Shown here one piece after another: positions 44,077 to 52,310 of a DNA stretch of 64,000 bases. A program made the translations under genes and the position numbers. The DNA is from Streptomyces sp. NBC_00377 (GTDB taxonomy: Bacteria > Actinomycetota > Actinomycetes > Streptomycetales > Streptomycetaceae), in contig NZ_CP107958.1 of assembly GCF_036075115.1 (NCBI RefSeq), positions 248,001 through 312,000 on the forward strand, in the 5' to 3' direction. A model generated the notes under the pieces. The model saw nothing but the letters and a program-made list of their open reading frames with translations, did not search any database and was not told the origin of the DNA. The stretch's first letter is position 1. Every line of letters begins with the position of its first letter.

Positions 44077-44240
44077 GGCGTGTCTGACAGTTCGCGTCGG
44101 ATCAGCGCGCGGCGTCCGGTGCGGTGCATCGCAAGGCGGAGCATCGCCCGCGTACTGGATGTACTCGGGTGATGCGACAACGCGGCGAGGTGCCGTGCCG
44201 GACGCCGCGCGCCCGGCGGGAATTGTCAGACACGCCCTAG
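44073..44240. repeat. MITE of a second type with perfect 17-bp inverted repeats
   Basis: CTAGGGCGTGTCTGACA at 44073-44089 is exactly complementary to 44224-44240. The 130-bp interior is itself an imperfect palindrome. The terminus GGGCGTGTCT matches the 5' end of the IS5-type element at 27691-27704, suggesting that relatives of that transposase move it. Confidence 0.85.
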
Positions 44241-44740
44241 GCGGAGCGCCTCGGCCTGGCCGACCAGCAGGCTGGCCAGCGGGGAGTTCGAGCGTCTCGG
44301 GCGAACCGGCCCCGCCCCCGCTCCTCAAGGGCTCCCTCCACACGCTGTCCGTCCGCAGGGGGGACGGGCGGACCATCGGCATGGATTGACATCCTGGCCG
44401 CCACCACGCTCCAACTGTTCGGCGGCAACCTCAGGCAGCGAGCCCTCACCCACGCACACGAGACGCCACAGAACACATCGGCCGGCTGAGCGGGGACCGA
44501 CCGGCATCGCCGCCTGCACCCACATCTGCTACGGCAGACTCACCGCATGAGTGAAGGCGGTGCGGCTCCGGACCATTCGGCGCGGGCAGCAGGTTTCCGT
44601 GTGCACGTTCTCGTGATGGTCTCCGTTCTCGAAGCGCCCTACATGCGGGCGCCCACGCCCCCTTGCCCCGGACCGGTGGGTCTGGTTTTGTACCGCGCTA
44701 CAAGTGCGTGATCACCGAGATACGAGGAGAAACGAGCGGC
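44241..44740. other. Intergenic region with a promoter dyad
   Basis: No gene is supportable up to 44740. At 44688-44703 the sequence TTGTA-N6-TACAA is an inverted repeat 37 bp before the GTG of the next gene and may be an operator. Confidence 0.4.
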
Positions 44741-45565
44741 GTGGACCGGGGAACACAGGCGAGGACCAGGGACTCTCTGCCGGAAGGACTCGGTCAGGCG
44801 ATACGGGAGACCGCCGGTGCCATCGCCGCGCTCCTGGACGGCGTGACGGACATGACCGTTCCTGTACCGGGGTTGGAGTGGACCGTCGGCGAGACGGCCG
44901 CCCACCTGGCACTGGCCAACGGCCTGATGGCCGATCTCGCGTCCGGCAAGGAACGCTTCTATGGTGACGGCACGCCGCAGAGTCTCGCGGCGGCCAATGC
45001 ACAGAGTCTCATCGAGTTCCCCGAGCGCAGGGCAGAACCGCTGGCCGCGATGATCGTGGAGCAGGCCGACGTGTTCCTCGACGCGGTGGACCGCGCCGGG
45101 ACGGACGGGACCGCGGGCCGGACGCACCTGACCCCGCTCGGTCCGATGGACCAGGACATTCTCGCCTCGTACCTGCTGACCCACATGCTGGGCCACGGTT
45201 ACGATCTCGCCCGCGGGCTGCGTCGGCCGCACATGATCGACGAGACGCGGGTCGGGTTGTGCCTGCCGTTCCTGAAGACGGCGATGCCGCGCGTCGCCGC
45301 CGCCTCCGCGCTGACCGCCCGGTACACCTTGCGCGTCGGGGGCGGCGCGACATTCGGCGTCACGTTCGCCGACGGCACGGTCCAGGTGCTTCCTGACCCG
45401 CCGGAGCGTTCGGAGTGCACCATCCTCACCGAACCGGTCGCCTTCCTCCTCATCGCGCTGGGACGTCTGGGCCCGTGGCAGGCCATGGCCCGCGGAGCTG
45501 TGCTCGCCTGGGGCCGCAAACCCTGGCTCGCCCCCCGCTTCCCCACTCTGTTCGACGCACCCTGA
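44741..45565 (+). CDS. Mycothiol-dependent maleylpyruvate isomerase-family (DinB-like) enzyme
   Basis: 274 aa from the GTG at 44741, preceded by AGGAG. The family's four-helix bundle and metal site are indicated by WTVGETAAHLALANGLMADL (His) and SYLLTHMLGHGYDLARGLRR (His/Glu region), followed by a C-terminal sterol-carrier-like domain (GATFGVTFADGTVQVLPD). Members use mycothiol as a cofactor for isomerisation or S-transfer reactions. The exact substrate is unknown. Monocistronic; a 13-bp hairpin follows. Confidence 0.82.
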   Translation: MDRGTQARTRDSLPEGLGQAIRETAGAIAALLDGVTDMTVPVPGLEWTVGETAAHLALANGLMADLASGKERFYGDGTPQSLAAANAQSLIEFPERRAEPLAAMIVEQADVFLDAVDRAGTDGTAGRTHLTPLGPMDQDILASYLLTHMLGHGYDLARGLRRPHMIDETRVGLCLPFLKTAMPRVAAASALTARYTLRVGGGATFGVTFADGTVQVLPDPPERSECTILTEPVAFLLIALGRLGPWQAMARGAVLAWGRKPWLAPRFPTLFDAP

Positions 45566-45669
45566 CCCTGGCGTTCCTTCGTAGGCCCGCGCTGAGAGTC
45601 GTCGTGGCGGCGGGCCGAACGCCCTGTCCGGCAACATCGCAGGGCTTCGTAAAGTCTGATGATCTTCGA

Positions 45670-45709
45670 CCAGCGCACGGCGGCAAGCAACGTGCACGCC
45701 GTGCGCTGG
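45670..45709. terminator. 13-bp hairpin between convergent genes
   Basis: CCAGCGCACGGCG (45670-45682) pairs with 45697-45709 around a 14-base loop. It lies about 100 bp after the mycothiol enzyme stop and 34 bp beyond the convergent I36-like gene stop, so it could serve both. Confidence 0.7.
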
Positions 45710-45742
45710 CCCTCTTGCGGTTCGCTGCGGGCAGGTGCCGGG

Positions 45743-46474
45743 TCAGCCCAGTTGTTGGGCGTTGAGGCCGGTGAGACGTTCGTAGGCGGAGCTTTCTTCG
45801 GGGTAGACGACCTGGATGTCGATGGGGAGGGCCGTGCCGGGATCGACGCTGTGTCCGCCGCCTTCGGGAGAGCCGAGAAGGATGGCGCCGTCGGTGCCGT
45901 TGCGGAGGATCTCGCCCCAGAAGGCGTCGATGAAGCTTTTGGACAGCGAGGTTCCCTCCGGCAGGTCGCCGAATCCCACGGTCCACTTCATGACGCGGGT
46001 GTCCTCGGCATACATCGTGAGCCGGTAGGAGTAAAGGTGCCCGGGGCCTTCCGCCCAGTGGCCCCGCAACTCCTGGTCGACGCGCAGGTTCCCCACGAAG
46101 GGGGACGCCAGCGCGGACCGGGCCTGGTCGTTCCAGGAGCCGTTCGGGCTCCCGGCCATGGGGATGGCGGCAAGGTTCGCAATCGAGGTCCCCCGCTCCA
46201 CCGACAGCGAGTGTCCCTGCTGGTTGGCGGCCGAGAAGAGCGCGTTGTCCTCGATTGTGTTGTTGACGACCCCGCTCACCCCGTCGCCGCTGTGGTCGAA
46301 CCCGTACTCCGAGAAGTCGTTGACGTACACGCCCACCGGAATGGCAAGGATCTTGTCACCCCGGCCCGGGGCCTGACCTACGTTGAAGCCCACGGCCCGG
46401 TAGAGACAGAAGTTCCCCTCGGGGCACGCCTCGGCCCCCTGGCCGTAGATCAGCTTTGGTTCCTTGTCGCTCAC
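45743..46474 (-). CDS. I36-inhibitor-like (beta/gamma-crystallin-type) protein of unknown role
   Basis: 243 aa with no signal peptide. The N-terminal half has CPEGNFCLYRAVGFN, GVSGVVNNTIEDNALFSA and GTSIANLA, the pattern of peptidase-inhibitor I36/SMPI-like beta proteins. The C-terminal half (LYSYRLTMYAEDTRVMKWTV) is unrecognised. An intracellular location would be unusual for an inhibitor, so a structural or sensing role is possible. Start at ATG 46474; the promoter must lie in the next 470 bp. Confidence 0.6.
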   Translation of the reverse strand: MSDKEPKLIYGQGAEACPEGNFCLYRAVGFNVGQAPGRGDKILAIPVGVYVNDFSEYGFDHSGDGVSGVVNNTIEDNALFSAANQQGHSLSVERGTSIANLAAIPMAGSPNGSWNDQARSALASPFVGNLRVDQELRGHWAEGPGHLYSYRLTMYAEDTRVMKWTVGFGDLPEGTSLSKSFIDAFWGEILRNGTDGAILLGSPEGGGHSVDPGTALPIDIQVVYPEESSAYERLTGLNAQQLG

Positions 46475-46943
46475 TGCACTCCCTCACCGTTTACGGCTGA
46501 CGCGGCTGTCCCCGGGGCAGCCGCCGGGTTCCGTGGACCGTGACTGCCGCGGGTTGCTGTTCGGCGGGAGCCCAGCCCATCGTGACGATGGAAACGGCCC
46601 AGACACCCAACGCAACGCTATGCAAACTTTCGACTACTCAACGTAGTGACACGCGAGGCTCCCACACCCTGGGGCTTGGGCACAGCCGGCAACCAAGACG
46701 GCTACTGCCACGACGCCACCGCCCTCGCCCTCGCCCTAAGCCGGAAACCTGGCCCGCAGCAACTGCCGCAACGCCCGCCCGCTCCGGACCCGCCCGCCGC
46801 AACCCCGGCGGCGAGCCGGCCGACGCGACCCCGATGCCCCGATGCCCCGAACGAGGTGATCAGCGCCTTCAAGGACCTCCGGGCAGTCCAGGCGGGCCGG
46901 CGACACCGAGGCCGCTGCCGGGTTCGTCGCCGCCGAACCTGAG
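46475..46943. other. Interval with an eroded plus-strand gene start
   Basis: Only a scrap (APNEVISAFKDLRAVQAG near 46848-46900, plus strand) looks coding. One frame change near 46900 would connect it with the following 94-aa frame, so the two are probably one broken gene. Confidence 0.35.
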
Positions 46944-47228
46944 ATGCCCGCGCTGCTCGTGAAGGTCGCCGAGCGGATCGTCGTCCCGGTCACCGCGCTG
47001 TGCGACATCGGCCCGGAGCCGTGCGACGACTCATTCGCCCTGCCGGCCGTCGGACGCGTCTTCGTAATCACCCTGCACAACCGGGCGCAAGCCGGGCCGG
47101 ACACAGCGCAGGGCATCGCCCATGCCGTCATCCGCTTCACCAGGGAGATCCTCACCCGGGATCACGAAGACGTCGCCGACATCCTCCGACACATGGAAGC
47201 CGTCGGCGTCCGCGGTGGCCGTCCATGA
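46944..47228 (+). pseudogene. Unrecognised fragment, probably the C-terminal part of a broken gene
   Basis: 94 codons from an ATG at 46944 (MPALLVKVAERIVVPVTALC), with a helical end (AHAVIRFTREILTRDHEDVA, then DILRHMEAVGV). Upstream in the same frame the protein-like sequence continues for about 15 codons (DTEAAAGFVAAEPE) and is then lost. Family unknown. Confidence 0.35.
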
Positions 47229-47337
47229 ACTCCGTGAACTCCTCGATGCTGCCCTCGTCCCCCGGGCGCAGCCGGTGGAGCCGGCGCCGGCCGATCATTT
47301 ACATAAACTATGAATATAAAAATGTTATGCTCCGAGC

Positions 47338-47796
47338 ATGAGTCGTCAAGACACCGCTCCTGGCGCGTCCGCCGCCATCGGGGCAGCCCTCTACGGCCTG
47401 GCCACCAGGGCCGCGAGACGCCTGCCCCGGGACATGAGCCTGACGTCCGCCGCCACCCTGGCCACCCTGGACCGGACCGGCCCTCGGCGCATCACCGATC
47501 TGGCCGCGGTCGAGGGCGTCACCCAGCCCGCGATGACCGCCCTGGTCCGGGTGATGGAGGAGTCGGGCCTGGTCGAGCGGCGGGGCGACGCGTCCGACAA
47601 GCGGGTCACGCTGGTGTGCCTGACCGAGGCCGGCGCCTCCTATGTCCGGACGCGGCGCCAGGCGGGCGTCCACGCGTTCGAGCGGTTGATCGGCGAGCTC
47701 ACCGGCGACGAGGTCGAGGCGCTGGTGGCGGCCCTTCCGGCGCTGAAGCATCTGGCAGAGCTCGAAAGCCAGGACCGCGAAGGGCCGAAGCAGTGA
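47338..47796 (+). CDS. MarR-family regulator
   Basis: 152 aa. The winged HTH is visible in RRITDLAAVEGVTQPAMTAL, then VRVMEESGLVERRGDASDKR (the DxR wing). Flanking helices form the dimer interface. It overlaps the MFS transporter gene by 4 bp (GTGA at 47793-47796), so it is co-translated with the exporter it probably controls. The preceding 40 bp (47298-47337) are strikingly AT-rich, with CATAA (47302) and TTATG (47325) half sites that may be its own operator and promoter. Confidence 0.88.
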   Translation: MSRQDTAPGASAAIGAALYGLATRAARRLPRDMSLTSAATLATLDRTGPRRITDLAAVEGVTQPAMTALVRVMEESGLVERRGDASDKRVTLVCLTEAGASYVRTRRQAGVHAFERLIGELTGDEVEALVAALPALKHLAELESQDREGPKQ

Positions 47797-49226
47797 CCGG
47801 GCAGCCGGTCGGCGGGGGCGCGGTGAAGGCGTTCCCGGTGGCGCGTTCCGAGGCGCGGCTGCTGGTCCCCGCCCTGATGTTCATCGCTCTGGTCGTGGCG
47901 GCGGTCGCCAGCCTCGGGACGCCGCTCATCACCAGCGTGGCGACCTCGTTCCACGTCTCGCTCGGCAGCTCGCAGTGGACGTTGACCGTCGCGCTGCTCA
48001 GCGGCGCCGTCGCCACGCCGGTCCTGGGCCGGCTCGGAGCCGGCCCGCACCGGCGGGCCACGATCCTCGCCACGCTGACGGTCGTCGTCGTCGGCAGCGC
48101 GCTCACCGTGCTGCCGCTGCCGTTCGCGTGGCTGCTGGCCGGCAGGGCGGCCCAGGGTGTCGGGCTCGGGCTGACGGCGCTGATGATGGGCGTGGCCCGG
48201 GACCACCTCCCCGAGGAGCGCAGCGCGGCCGTGATCGCCCTGATCTCGGTGGTCTCGATCATCGGGGCCGGCGTCGGCTACCCGCTGGCCGCACTGCTCG
48301 CCGAGCTCGGCGGGGTACGGGCCGCCTACGGTCTCGGCCTGGTCGTCACCGCCGCCGCCCTCCTGACCGCGTGGCGCTCCATGCCCGAAGCCCCCGAAGG
48401 CCGCTCCGCCCACGTGGACGTGGCAGGCGCGGTCGTCCTGGCCGCTGCGCTGCTCCTGGTGCTGTTCCTCGCCGGCGAACGGAATCTGTGGAGCCGGCAC
48501 CTCGCCGTGGCGGCGGGCCTCGCCGTCGCCGCGGTGGTGCTGCTCTGCGTCTGGGCCGTCATCGAGCTGCGCAGCACGACACCCCTGGTCGACGTGCGGG
48601 CGGTGCGGCACCCAGCGGTCGCCGGGGCCAACCTCGCCATGTTCGCCGGCGGGATCGGCATGTACCTCCTGCTCACGCTCATCACCCGGTACGCGCAGAC
48701 GCCGCACGGCGCCGGCTACGGCTTCGGGCTGACGACCTTCGCCGCCGGGCTGGTCCTCATCCCGTTCTCGGTGCTGGGGTTCGTCGCCGGCAAGCTCACG
48801 CCGCGGGTCCGGACGCGGATCGCCGACCCCCTGCTCCTGGCCGGTAGCGCCGTCGTGGTCGGCGGCGGGTTCGCCCTGTTCGCGGCGGCCCGGTCGGACC
48901 TGGCCGAACTGTTCGCGGCGATGGGCGTGCTCGGCTTCGGCGTCGGCGGCTTCTCGGCCGCGATGCCCGGCGTCATCCTGGCCGCCACCCCCAAGCCCGA
49001 GACGTCGAGCGCCATGAGCTTCAACTACGTCGTCCGCAGCGTGGGGTACTCCCTGGGCAGCGCAATCGGCGGCCTGGTCCTCGCCGCGGGCACCGGTCCC
49101 GGCCACCTCTTCCCCGACGACAGCGCCTACACCACCGCGGCGCTGGTCGGCATCGGCGCCATGGCGATCACGACGCTGACAAGCCTCGCTCTCGCCCGCC
49201 GACGCTCGTCCGAGACCAACCTGTAA
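47793..49226 (+). CDS. MFS drug-efflux-type transporter
   Basis: 477 aa from the GTG at 47793. About twelve to fourteen membrane helices (for example ALMFIALVVAAVASLGTPL; VALISVVSIIGAG region). Motif-A-like GRLGAGPHRRATILA and GVARDHLPEERSA are seen; the protein resembles the DHA-type drug:H+ antiporters. Coupled to MarR upstream and followed 33 bp later by a DUF1330 gene; together they form a small resistance-type operon. The substrate is unknown. Confidence 0.87.
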   Translation: MTGQPVGGGAVKAFPVARSEARLLVPALMFIALVVAAVASLGTPLITSVATSFHVSLGSSQWTLTVALLSGAVATPVLGRLGAGPHRRATILATLTVVVVGSALTVLPLPFAWLLAGRAAQGVGLGLTALMMGVARDHLPEERSAAVIALISVVSIIGAGVGYPLAALLAELGGVRAAYGLGLVVTAAALLTAWRSMPEAPEGRSAHVDVAGAVVLAAALLLVLFLAGERNLWSRHLAVAAGLAVAAVVLLCVWAVIELRSTTPLVDVRAVRHPAVAGANLAMFAGGIGMYLLLTLITRYAQTPHGAGYGFGLTTFAAGLVLIPFSVLGFVAGKLTPRVRTRIADPLLLAGSAVVVGGGFALFAAARSDLAELFAAMGVLGFGVGGFSAAMPGVILAATPKPETSSAMSFNYVVRSVGYSLGSAIGGLVLAAGTGPGHLFPDDSAYTTAALVGIGAMAITTLTSLALARRRSSETNL

Positions 49227-49259
49227 GTCAGATGCACTCATCCCCACACTGGAGGTTCC

Positions 49260-49553
49260 ATGCCCAAGGGCTACTGGGTCAGCGCCTACCGCACCGTTTC
49301 AGACCCCGAGAAGCTGGCTGCTTACGACAAGCTGGCCCGCCTGGCCGTCGAGGCCGGCGGCGGCCGGGTCCTCGTCCGTGGCGGTCGGGCCGTGGCGTAT
49401 GACGCCGGAATCGCCGAGCGCACCGTCCTGATCGAGTTCGACAGCTTCGAGCAGGCCGTCGCGGCGCGCGAGAGTGCGGCCTACCAGGAGGCGCTGACCG
49501 CCCTCTCCGACGGCGTCGAGCGCGACTTCCGCATCGTCGAAGGCATCGACTGA
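49260..49553 (+). CDS. DUF1330 domain protein
   Basis: 97 aa from the ATG at 49260, preceded by GGAGG. The ferredoxin-like alpha/beta barrel family pattern is clear: KGYWVSAYRTVSDPEKLAAY, GGRVLVRGG and ERTVLIEFDSFEQAVAARES. The function of the family is not established. Third gene of the MarR-MFS unit. Confidence 0.85.
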   Translation: MPKGYWVSAYRTVSDPEKLAAYDKLARLAVEAGGGRVLVRGGRAVAYDAGIAERTVLIEFDSFEQAVAARESAAYQEALTALSDGVERDFRIVEGID

Positions 49554-49589
49554 CCGAGGCCCAGTCGGATCTTCACTGAAGCTGATCGC

Positions 49590-49730
49590 GCCGGCCGAGG
49601 GGCCTGCGGGAGTCGACCGAGTCGTGGGCGGACCTCCTGCGCGACCGCCGCCGGCGCGGCATGCGGGACCCGGAGCTGGTCGTCGGCGACGGCGCGACGG
49701 GCCTGTGGTGGTCCGGTCGTGGCCGGGGGC
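49590..49730 (+). pseudogene. IS256-family transposase fragment
   Basis: The segment SWADLLRDRRRRGMRDPELV then VGDGATGLW (GRRMRDPELVVGDGA pattern) is the region around the second DDE Asp in IS256-type transposases, with a frame change near 49650. Nothing of either end remains. Confidence 0.6.
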
Positions 49731-49779
49731 CCGATGTCACAGTCGGGGCATCCCGCTTTGAGACTCGGGCCAGGCTTGA

Positions 49780-50000
49780 TCGCACTCTCGTATCGACGCC
49801 GGGTTTGGGGCTGGTGGACGGCGACCACGAGATGGCTCGCGAGCGGGCGGCGGCCATCGCGCGGTATGGCGGCATCCGCCTGGTCGAAGACCGCCTGGAC
49901 ATCGAGACATGCGAGGGCGCGGCGACCATCGGCCTGGAACTGGCGGACACCACACCGTCGTTCGACACCGTCCTGACAGCACGCTGGTGGCGGACGACCG
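49780..50000 (+). pseudogene. Threonine-dehydratase-like PLP enzyme fragment
   Basis: GDHEMARERAAAIARYGGIR then LVEDRLDIETCEGAATIGLE and LADTTPSFDTVL match the centre of fold-type II PLP threonine dehydratase-like proteins. Start, Lys-containing N-terminus and cofactor-phosphate loop are missing. It directly follows the IS256 scrap. Confidence 0.55.
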
Positions 50001-50062
50001 AGACAACGGCAACACCGGCCGGCTCGCGCAGCACCTACGCCCTGGACAGAACGGCACCCACG

Positions 50063-50100
50063 CCGGCCGCGGCCGCTCGCTCCGGAGCGGCCGCGGCCGG
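50063..50100 (-). terminator. 16-bp hairpin downstream of the CAP-protein gene
   Basis: 50063-50078 pairs perfectly with 50085-50100 around a six-base loop. It lies 44 bp beyond the stop of the leftward CAP gene. Confidence 0.75.
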
Positions 50101-50143
50101 TGTGATGGTCGGCGGGCCGTGACGGGCGTGGGCCCCGTGAGCG

Positions 50144-50992
50144 TCAGCGGACCGTGCCGAAGTCCTGCGTCCAGTAGTTGCCGGGCTGCGCCACCCCCAC
50201 ACCGATCTCCTTGAAGCCGCAGTCCAGGATGTTGCGCTTGTGACCGGCGCTGGCCATCCAGCCGGCCATGACCTGCTCGGGTGTGGAGTACCCGTACGCG
50301 ACGTTCTCGCCGTAGGTGCTCCAGAGGTAGCCCGCGCGCGTGATCCGCTGTCCCGGGTCGGAGCCGTCGGAACCGGTGTGGGACATGGTGTTGTGGCTCG
50401 CCATGTCCGCGCTGTGGGCCTGGGCGGCCTGCGAGAGTTTCGCGTTCAGGGTGACCGGGGAGCAACCGACCTTGGCGCGCTCGCTGTTGACCAGGGCGAC
50501 CACGCGGGTGACGGTGGGGGTCGCCGTGCCGGTGGCGGGGGCCGTGGTGGCGGGCGGCTTCGGTGCTGCCGTGGTCGTCGAGGTGGGCGCGGTGGTCGGC
50601 TTCGGCGCGGAGGTGGTCCTCGTCGGGGCGGGCGGGGTGGTCGTCTTCGAGACGGGCGCCTCGGGCTTCTTCGGGGCGGGCGCCGCAGTTCCGGGAGAGG
50701 TCGTGGGCGAGGCCGAGGGCGAAGCCGTCGCCTTGGGCTTCGCGGGCGGCCGGATGCCGCGCCCCCGGTGCCCGTCCCAGGACGTCTTCCTTCCGTCTGT
50801 CCGGTGTCCGTTCCAGGACGCCTTCCTTGCGTCCGTCCAGGGACCGCTGGACGTGGCGGTGATGGCTTCGGATCCTCCATCGCCCATGCACGCCATGGCG
50901 GCCGACGGCACCGCCACCGCGCTCAGCGCCAGGACGGCGACGGCTATGGACCGGCGGCGCGTCTTCCTGCGGTGCTTCCGGTGGTTCCTCAT
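50144..50992 (-). CDS. Secreted CAP-domain (SCP/PR1-like) protein
   Basis: 282 aa from the ATG at 50992 (MRNHRKHRRKTRRRS). A basic start and signal peptide (SIAVAVLALSAVAVPSAAMA) are followed by a long Pro/Thr-rich linker (about residues 80-165) and a CAP domain: LVNSERAKVGCSPVTLNAKL, SADMASHNTMSHTGSDGS, YGENVAYGYSTPEQVM, GWMASAGHKRNILDC and the end NYWTQDFG. Such proteins are extracellular and implicated in sporulation or cell-wall processes; catalytic activity is uncertain. The linker includes two near-identical tandem segments (KASWNGHRTDGRK / KTSWDGHRGRG). Confidence 0.9.
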   Translation of the reverse strand: MRNHRKHRRKTRRRSIAVAVLALSAVAVPSAAMACMGDGGSEAITATSSGPWTDARKASWNGHRTDGRKTSWDGHRGRGIRPPAKPKATASPSASPTTSPGTAAPAPKKPEAPVSKTTTPPAPTRTTSAPKPTTAPTSTTTAAPKPPATTAPATGTATPTVTRVVALVNSERAKVGCSPVTLNAKLSQAAQAHSADMASHNTMSHTGSDGSDPGQRITRAGYLWSTYGENVAYGYSTPEQVMAGWMASAGHKRNILDCGFKEIGVGVAQPGNYWTQDFGTVR

Positions 50993-51506
50993 GCGGACCT
51001 CGTTCGGTCGACTCTCCTTGCGCCTCCGGCGGGCTCGGTTTTCGCACAGACACTGCGCTTGACCTGCGGGGACGCCTTGCCGGCCGTCATTGTTAAAAGC
51101 CGCGTGAGGGCACGGCAACGGGGGCTTCCACTACCTCGCCTAGTAGGCGAGGGCGCCCCTTGAATCCGCCCCGGGATTGTGCCGGGCCGCCGTGCCGGAC
51201 ACGGACGGCGCCTCACACTCCGTCAGAAGCACGGCAGGGGCGGTCCGGCGGCTCGAGGCCGGCGACCCGGGCCGGTGGCCCCGGCCGAGGTGCCGCGTAT
51301 GCCTGCTTCCGCATGCCAGATCCGCCTATATCCGCCACATGCCACGTACTATCGCGGCACGTTGATAGGGACCGGGAACGTGAGGGATGTCACTGACTTT
51401 CCCCGCAACCCTGGTCGGCGTCAGGCCAGTGATCTTGGCTCTGGACCATGGCCGGCCATCACTCACCACCTTGATCCACTTCTGAAACACGCCCTAGAGT
51501 CGCCGC
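50993..51506. other. Intergenic region with a perfect dyad and an IS end
   Basis: 51134-51152 is a perfect 19-bp dyad, CCTCGCCTA-G-TAGGCGAGG, about 140 bp upstream of the CAP-gene start and a possible operator or IS scar (it contains CTAG). At 51478-51497, TTCTGAAACACGCCCTAG is the terminus of an IS5-type element or MITE (rc CTAGGGCGTGTTTC); its partner end was not found. No gene is supportable in this interval. Confidence 0.5.
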
Positions 51507-52268
51507 ATGCGGCGAAGGACGGGACTGGCGATAGCTGGGGTTGCAGCCCTGGTCTGGGGCGAGTGGTTGAACTGGCGCTGGTCTCGAGCGCTCGTGGGGA
51601 ATAGCGGGGGCGCTTCCGCCGCCGTGGTGGTGTTGGGGTACCGGAATCCCCAAGCGACGGCGAATTTGATCAACCGATGGCGAGTCCGTGCTGGAATCCG
51701 CTCCATCGACGCTGACGGGGCGCATGGGACCTGCGTGATCTTCAGCGGCGGTGCGACCAGCAGCGGCGCCACGGAGGCCCAGCTGATGGCTGACTACGCG
51801 AAGTTGGTGCTTGAGTTCGACGGCACGGTGCTCCTCGAAGATCAAAGCGCGACGACGTGGGAGAACATCGTGAACGTGATCCCACTGCTTGAAGACGTGG
51901 ATCGCATCAAGATCGCCTCGCAGCCAGCTCATGCACTCAAGGCCCGTGCGTACTTGCGGCGGCAGCGCCCCGATCTTGCAGAGAGGCTGGTGCGCGCGGA
52001 TGACTACCGCCCCTGCGAGTGGATGTTCGTCAAACCGTTGTTGGCTCTGTACGGACTTTGGACACTCCGCGGCCTCAAGGCCGATGTGCAGCACGAAGAG
52101 GATGCCCTGGGACACCAGCCGGTCCGGATGCCGCTTGCGCCCGGGGTGCCGGGCCCGACGCTCCACCTTCGGCAGCAGCGGCTCGATCACCGCCCACGGC
52201 TCGTCGTCGACTTCCCACGGCTTCGGCCGCGCCACCCCGCACCCCCCCGATCACCTGCTCCGGAGTGA
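51507..52268 (+). pseudogene. YdcF-like (DUF218) protein with IS-replaced C-terminus
   Basis: The genuine part runs from the ATG at 51507 to about 52078: a signal anchor (GLAIAGVAALVWGEWLNW) and the DUF218 motifs AAVVVLGYRN, IFSGGATSSGATEAQLMA, LLEDQSATTWENIVNV and IASQPAHALKARAYL. After LRGLKADVQ the frame runs antisense through an IS5 transposase start and ends at 52268, so the last helix of the protein has been replaced. DUF218 proteins are envelope-associated and of unclear chemistry. The main fold may survive. Confidence 0.7.
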
Positions 52269-52310
52269 TCCGACCATCTCAGAGATCATTTCGTTAGGAG
52301 TTCTTAGTCA
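52080..52310 (-). mobile_element. IS5-family element, 5' end only
   Basis: From 52235 the minus strand encodes MARPKPWEVDDEPWAVIEPL then PKVERRARHPGRKRHPDRLV and QGILFVLHIG, the N-terminal helical domain of an IS5-type transposase. It ends abruptly at about 52080 inside the YdcF-like gene. Upstream the IS end (CTAAGAACTCCTAACGAAAT, minus strand, near 52290-52310) is present and overlaps the stop region of the nucleotidase gene. Confidence 0.75.

Noticed and set aside
44547..44711. 54-codon plus-strand ORF before the mycothiol enzyme gene
   Set aside because: No ribosome site, no resemblance to anything, and it overlaps the promoter dyad.
50450..50800. Pro/Thr-rich stretch considered as a DNA tandem repeat array
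   Set aside because: It is the low-complexity linker of the CAP protein; apart from one two-fold segment near its start there is no regular repeat unit.
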